DNA from: Candidatus Hydrogenedentota bacterium
Lineage (GTDB): Bacteria > Hydrogenedentota > Hydrogenedentia > Hydrogenedentales > JAEUWI01
DNA: 64,000 bases
Reading direction: 5' to 3'
NCBI GenBank assembly: GCA_016182605.1
Contig: JACPGE010000061.1
Span: 21,048-85,047, forward strand
In this document: positions 60,227-64,000 of the stretch, one piece after another
Position numbering within the stretch: the first letter of the stretch is position 1
How the letters are laid out: each line of letters opens with the position of its first letter
The notes under the pieces: generated by a model
Seen by the model: only the letters and a program-made list of their open reading frames with translations
What the model was told of the DNA's origin: nothing
The model's database searches: none
Position numbers and translations under genes: made by a program

Positions 60227-61108
60227 CTAATCCTTCGAGACCCGCGGGTCGAGGGCATCGCGCAGGCCATCGCCGAGGAAGTTGAGGGCGAAGAGGGTGC
60301 CCGTGAGCGTGATGCTGGGGAAGAGGAGGAGCCAGGGGTATTCCTCCATGGTTTCCACGCCTTCCTTGATCAGGATGCCCCACGAACTCATGGGCGGCTG
60401 CACCCCGAGGCCCAGAAAGCTGAGGAAGGCCTCCAGCAGCATGACCTGCGGAATGGTGAGCGTCGCGTAGACGATGATGGGCCCGAGCGCATTGGGGATG
60501 ATATGGCGCAGGATGACGTGGTGGTGCGGCAGGCCCAGGACCGTCGTGGCCTCCACGAATTCCTTCTCGCGCAGGGAGAGCACCTGGCTGCGCACGATGC
60601 GCGCCATGGTGAGCCATTCGACCGCGCCGATGGCAAAGAACAGCAGGATGAAATTGCGGCCGAAAAAAACCATGAGGATGATGACGAAAATGGTGAAGGG
60701 CAGGGCGTAGAGCACGTCCACCACGCGCATGAGGAAATGATCGACACGGCCCCCGATAAAGCCGGAGATGGCGCCGTAGAGCACGCCAATGAGAAGGGAC
60801 ACCGTCGTGGCGCACAGACCGACAAGGAGCGAGACGCGCCCGCCATACATGACGCGCGTGAGGAGATCGCGGCCGAGCGGATCGGTGCCGAGCCAGTGGG
60901 CCGCCGACGGGGCCGAAGCGCCCAGCGCCGTGTCCTGCTGGTCGTAGTCGTAGGCGGTGAACCAGGGCCCGATGACGGCAAAACAGACGATGCAGAGGAT
61001 ACCCGCGGCCGAGATCACGGCCAGGCGGTTCTTCTGCAGGCGGTGCCAGGCGTCGGCCCAGAGGGAAGTCCCCTTCTCGTATTCCTGTAGCGCGATGGCC
61101 TCGCTCAT
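60227..61108 (-). CDS. oppC: Oligopeptide/dipeptide ABC transporter, permease (OppC type)
   Basis: A 293-residue inner-membrane permease with about six helices. It has the OppC N-terminal region (LQKNRLAVISAAGILCIVCF), HWLGTDPLGRDLLTRVMYGG, and the EAA coupling loop EFVEATTVLGLPHHHVILRH. ATG 61108 overlaps the oppB stop (ATGA). Pairs with OppB. Confidence 0.94.
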   Translation of the reverse strand: MSEAIALQEYEKGTSLWADAWHRLQKNRLAVISAAGILCIVCFAVIGPWFTAYDYDQQDTALGASAPSAAHWLGTDPLGRDLLTRVMYGGRVSLLVGLCATTVSLLIGVLYGAISGFIGGRVDHFLMRVVDVLYALPFTIFVIILMVFFGRNFILLFFAIGAVEWLTMARIVRSQVLSLREKEFVEATTVLGLPHHHVILRHIIPNALGPIIVYATLTIPQVMLLEAFLSFLGLGVQPPMSSWGILIKEGVETMEEYPWLLLFPSITLTGTLFALNFLGDGLRDALDPRVSKD

Positions 61109-62025
61109 GCGCGCCTCCGGACCCGTGGATCGAGCCACGCGTGGACGATATCCGCCACCAGGTTGAGCACCATGACGAGCGAGGCATAGACCAGGACGGT
61201 GCCGATGATCATGGTGTAATCGCGGTTGAAGGCGGATTCGACGAATTCGCGGCCCAAGCCGGGAATCTGAAAGATCGTCTCCACCACGAAGGAGCCTGTA
61301 AGCATGCCGGCCGCGGCGGGTCCAAGATAGGCCACCACCGGCTGCACCCCGCCACGCAGCGCATGCTTCACTACAATGGCGCCCTCCGAAAGGCCCTTGG
61401 CCCGCGCCGTCCGGATGAAGTCCTGCGAGAGCACTTCTAGCATGCCGCCGCGCGTGAGCCGCGCTATATACGCCGAATACATCGCGCCGAGGGTGAGCGA
61501 CGGGAGAATCTTGTCCACCGGGTCTTGCCAGCCCGACACCGGGAGCCAGCCAAGCCAGAGGGAGAACACCAGCACCAGAAGGGGGCCCAGCACGAAATTC
61601 GGCACACAGATCCCCACCATGGCAAGGGACATGGGCGCGTAATCGCGCAGACTGTTCGGTTTGGTGGCGGCGAGAATGCCCGCCCCGAGCCCCAGGAAGA
61701 GGGCGACAACAATGGCATAAGCGCCGAGCTCCAGCGAGACGGGAATGCGCAGCTCGATCCATTCGCGCACCGTGCGGCTGGGCTTGCGGAAGGACGGGCC
61801 CAGATCGCCCTGCACCACCCCGCTGAGGTAATCCCAGTACTGCACATAGAGTGGGGCGTCGAGGTTGTAGGCCTCCTCGAGCATCTTCTTCGTGGTCTCG
61901 GTGACGGCGCGCTCCGAATCGAAGGGGCCGCCCGGCGCCACGCGCACCAGAAAGAAGGTGATGGTGATCACCGCGAGGAGCACGGGGATAAAGGCCAGGA
62001 TGCGTGTGAGGATGTAGCGCGTCAT
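61105..62025 (-). CDS. oppB: Oligopeptide/dipeptide ABC transporter, permease (OppB type)
   Basis: A 306-residue permease, the same length as E. coli OppB. Marks: MTRYILTRILAFIPVLLAVI at the start, FFLVRVAPGGPFD, LDAPLYVQYWDYL, and the EAA loop QDFIRTARAKGLSEGAIVVK. The longer frame upstream overlaps the end of oppA and is rejected in favour of ATG 62025, 13 bases after the oppA stop. Confidence 0.94.
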   Translation of the reverse strand: MTRYILTRILAFIPVLLAVITITFFLVRVAPGGPFDSERAVTETTKKMLEEAYNLDAPLYVQYWDYLSGVVQGDLGPSFRKPSRTVREWIELRIPVSLELGAYAIVVALFLGLGAGILAATKPNSLRDYAPMSLAMVGICVPNFVLGPLLVLVFSLWLGWLPVSGWQDPVDKILPSLTLGAMYSAYIARLTRGGMLEVLSQDFIRTARAKGLSEGAIVVKHALRGGVQPVVAYLGPAAAGMLTGSFVVETIFQIPGLGREFVESAFNRDYTMIIGTVLVYASLVMVLNLVADIVHAWLDPRVRRRA

Positions 62026-62038
62026 GCCATGACCCCGA

Positions 62039-63652
62039 TCACGCCGCGGGCTCCACAATATCGATATCCTGCCAGGCATACTGGCCGAGCAGGTTGGGAA
62101 CCACGTTCTTCACCTTCGGGTCCTGGAGAAACTTCTGCGTGTAAAAGAAGACCGGCGCAATCACGGCGTTCTCCAGGAGTATCTTCTCCGCGCTTTGCAG
62201 GTGGGCTTCCCGTTTTGCCACGTCGGGCTCGGCGTAGGCCGCGCGGATGGCCGCGTCAAATTCGGGCGAGGCGAAGCCCGTGCGGTTGTTGCCGCCGCCC
62301 GTGAGAAAGCACTCGAGGAAGTTCACCGGATCCACCACATCGCCGATCCACATGGATCGTGCAATGTCATAGTTCAGCCCGGTCATGGAATCGAGATAGA
62401 TCTTGTAGTCCTGATTCCGCAGGGTGATCGTGGCGCCCAGACTGCCCTGCCACATGTTCTGCACGGTCTCCGCAAAAATCTTGTCGGTCTCAGAGGAATT
62501 GTAGAGGATCTCCACCGGCGGCAGGCCCTGGCCGTTGGGGTAGCCCGCCTCCGCCAACAGCGCCTTCGCCTTCTCGATATTCGTCTCCACCTGGTGCTGG
62601 CTCGTGTAGCCCGCCGTGTTCGGCGGCGTAAAGAAATGGGCCGGCTGCTCGCCCGCCTTGCACACGTTCGCCGCGATCTCCTCGCGGTTGAGTGCCAGAC
62701 TGAACGCCTGGCGCACGCGCACATCGTCAAAGGGCTTCCGGGTCAGGTTGAATCGATAGAAGTACGAGCCCAGGTACGGGTGAATCTGGAGAAGCTCCGG
62801 ATGCTCCTTGCGGTAGCTCTCGATCTTGAACATGGGCACCGTATACGTGAGATCGAGTTCGCCATTGCGGAACATCCGCTCCTCGGTCTGCTCGTTGCTG
62901 ATGGGATAGAACTGCACTTCGTCCAGCTTCACCGACCCCGCGTTCCAGTAATTCGGGTTGCGCTCCACGGCCAGCACCTCGTCGGGCCGCCAGTCCTTCA
63001 ACTTGAAGGGGCCGTTGCCCACGTGGTTGCCCGGACGCGTCCACTCCGAACCGCGGGTGGTCATTTCGCCAAAGGCTTCAATCGCCTTCTGCGGCACGGG
63101 AAACCACGAGTAGTGGATCTGCATGCTGAGGAAGTAGGGCGTCGGCGCTTCAAGCGTGAGTTCCAGCGTCGCATCGTCCACCACCTTCACACCCACCTGG
63201 CCAAAATCCGTCAGCGTCCCCTCGTTGTACGCCTTGGCATTCTTGAGGCAGTGAAGCATGTAGGCATACTCCGAACCCAGCGCCGGCGTCAGCATGCGCT
63301 TGTAGGCATAGAGAAAATCGCCCGCCACCACCGGATCGCCGTTGGACCACTTGCCATTCGGCTGAAGAGCGAAGGTGTAGACCAGGCCGTCCTCCGAAAT
63401 CGTCCATGACGCGGCCGCCCCAGGAATGGGCTTCATGGTGGCCAGGTCGAGGTCCGCCAGCCCCTGAAAGATAGAGGCCAGGGCGCGCTGCTCCGCCACT
63501 CCCGTGCACAGGTGGGGATCCAGATCCTGCACCTCCGAACGGTTGCCCACACGCAGCACCTTCTTGCCATCGTCCGTTGCGCCGCCACCGCAGCCTGCGG
63601 CAAGGGCCACACAGCCCGCCAGGGCGAGCGCAAAGACAAGAAGTCGATTCAC
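62039..63652 (-). CDS. oppA: Oligopeptide-binding lipoprotein (OppA/DppA type)
   Basis: A 537-residue binding protein of SBP family 5 that delivers peptides to OppBCDF. Lipoprotein signal ending LAAGC (Cys about 21), then VGNRSEVQDLDPHLCTGVAE, IFQGLADLD, GNGPFKLKDWRPDEVLAVER, NPNYWNAG, FNLTRKPFDDVRVRQAFSLA and the C-terminal LLENAVIAPVFFYTQKFL. Start is GTG 63652 with AGGAG nine bases upstream. First gene of the operon, so transcription begins in 63653-63901. Confidence 0.94.
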   Translation of the reverse strand: MNRLLVFALALAGCVALAAGCGGGATDDGKKVLRVGNRSEVQDLDPHLCTGVAEQRALASIFQGLADLDLATMKPIPGAAASWTISEDGLVYTFALQPNGKWSNGDPVVAGDFLYAYKRMLTPALGSEYAYMLHCLKNAKAYNEGTLTDFGQVGVKVVDDATLELTLEAPTPYFLSMQIHYSWFPVPQKAIEAFGEMTTRGSEWTRPGNHVGNGPFKLKDWRPDEVLAVERNPNYWNAGSVKLDEVQFYPISNEQTEERMFRNGELDLTYTVPMFKIESYRKEHPELLQIHPYLGSYFYRFNLTRKPFDDVRVRQAFSLALNREEIAANVCKAGEQPAHFFTPPNTAGYTSQHQVETNIEKAKALLAEAGYPNGQGLPPVEILYNSSETDKIFAETVQNMWQGSLGATITLRNQDYKIYLDSMTGLNYDIARSMWIGDVVDPVNFLECFLTGGGNNRTGFASPEFDAAIRAAYAEPDVAKREAHLQSAEKILLENAVIAPVFFYTQKFLQDPKVKNVVPNLLGQYAWQDIDIVEPAA

Positions 63653-63901
63653 GGGCCGGAACTCCTGCTTGGGTTACACACTGCGCCGCAGTATATCAGG
63701 TTGAACCCGTGCGGTCTAAGCCCGTGCCGCGGGCGGGATTGCGGGGGGGAGGGGGGCGCGATGGATGGAAGATGCAATGCCGGGGAATCGGCGCCGCGTG
63801 GCTTTTCCTTCTGAATGCTGGAACCGACAAACGTCTCGCAGCGACAACTTCGAGCACGGAGGGGACTGTCCTGAATGGCGCTTACTTAAGTGTATCCCAT
63901 T

Positions 63902-64000
63902 TCACTTGTTTGGCTTACGTTTCGGGACGCCCGTGGTCGTGGCGTCCAACAGCTCTAAGGAGAGAGCTCTCATTTCTTGGGTGATTTCTTCGAGCTTGCG
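63902..64000 (-). CDS. C-terminal end of an unidentified protein (cut by window edge)
   Basis: On the minus strand the last 32 codons of a frame enter from the right edge and stop at 63902 (RKLEEITQEMRALSLELLDA followed by a basic PKRKPNK end). The helical, charged composition looks coding. The bases just beyond the stop contain a short palindrome (ACTTAAGT) and GACAGTCCCC, a kind of sequence often seen near transposase ends, so a mobile-element gene is possible but not shown. Confidence 0.3.
   Translation of the reverse strand, partial: RKLEEITQEMRALSLELLDATTTGVPKRKPNK

Noticed and set aside
63577..63984. 135-codon plus-strand ORF at the right end
   Set aside because: It overlaps the oppA start, its promoter region and the partial minus-strand gene, and shows no structure.

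Overview
The window is GC-rich bacterial chromosome, densely coded on both strands, with no rRNA, tRNA or CRISPR array that I could see. Both ends cut genes. Gene content points to a Gram-negative-type envelope: an outer-membrane porin-like protein, a PEP-CTERM protein, very large secreted beta-helix proteins with C-terminal sorting tails, Gly-Glu (GEGEGE) linkers, DUF1501/DUF1800 and DUF6807 proteins, and sigma-54 control. This mix suits the Planctomycetota/Verrucomicrobiota/Hydrogenedentota part of the tree, and the Gly-Glu linkers make me lean to Hydrogenedentota. That placement is inference from style of gene content, not a phylogenetic result.

Layout. 1-2.7 kb: the start of a porin-like gene with a long hairpin-rich leader, then an orphan membrane-anchored TAXI-type binding protein. 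2.7-14.8 kb: two giant, related, secreted beta-helix proteins on the minus strand. 15-16.5 kb: hisS. 16.7-17.2 kb: two interleaved families of palindromic repeats, with a third copy of one at 20.85 kb. 17.5-20.8 kb: a degenerate receiver/H-box protein, a family 2 glycosyltransferase and two secreted proteins sharing an unnamed domain. 21-22.7 kb: pyrR-pyrB behind a promoter and an attenuator-like terminator. 23.2-31.9 kb: one 2891-residue TPR protein. 32-35.8 kb: a PEP-CTERM protein with a sigma-54-like promoter, an FG-GAP protein and a coiled-coil exported protein. 35.9-38.7 kb: htpG, a thiamine-binding-type protein and a DinB protein. 38.9-44.5 kb: GH38 alpha-mannosidase, a DUF6807 protein and a lipoprotein esterase. 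44.7-46.1 kb: a membrane-anchored protein of unknown role. 46.1-52.7 kb: an expanded phage-shock (Psp) locus. 52.8-54.5 kb: a DarTG toxin-antitoxin pair. 54.6-57.6 kb: a DUF1800-DUF1501 pair. 57.7-58.2 kb: a GNAT acetyltransferase. 58.2-63.7 kb: a complete oppABCDF peptide importer.

The part most worth attention is the Psp locus. A pspF-type sigma-54 activator is divergent from a run of about twelve genes. The run is preceded by an exact TGGCAC-N5-TTGC promoter and starts with a PilZ-domain gene, then pspA. It continues with four small membrane proteins that end in the same PspB-like coiled coil, two PspC proteins whose tails also look PspB-like, two tiny overlapping ORFs, a DUF4097 (toastrack-type) protein and a two-helix membrane protein. 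PspA and PspF are recognisable by family; the multiplication of PspB-like parts and the PilZ leader gene are the unusual features. A DarTG module follows directly.

Start codons were chosen from ribosome binding sites, overlaps, signal peptides and promoters, and often differ from the longest open frame.
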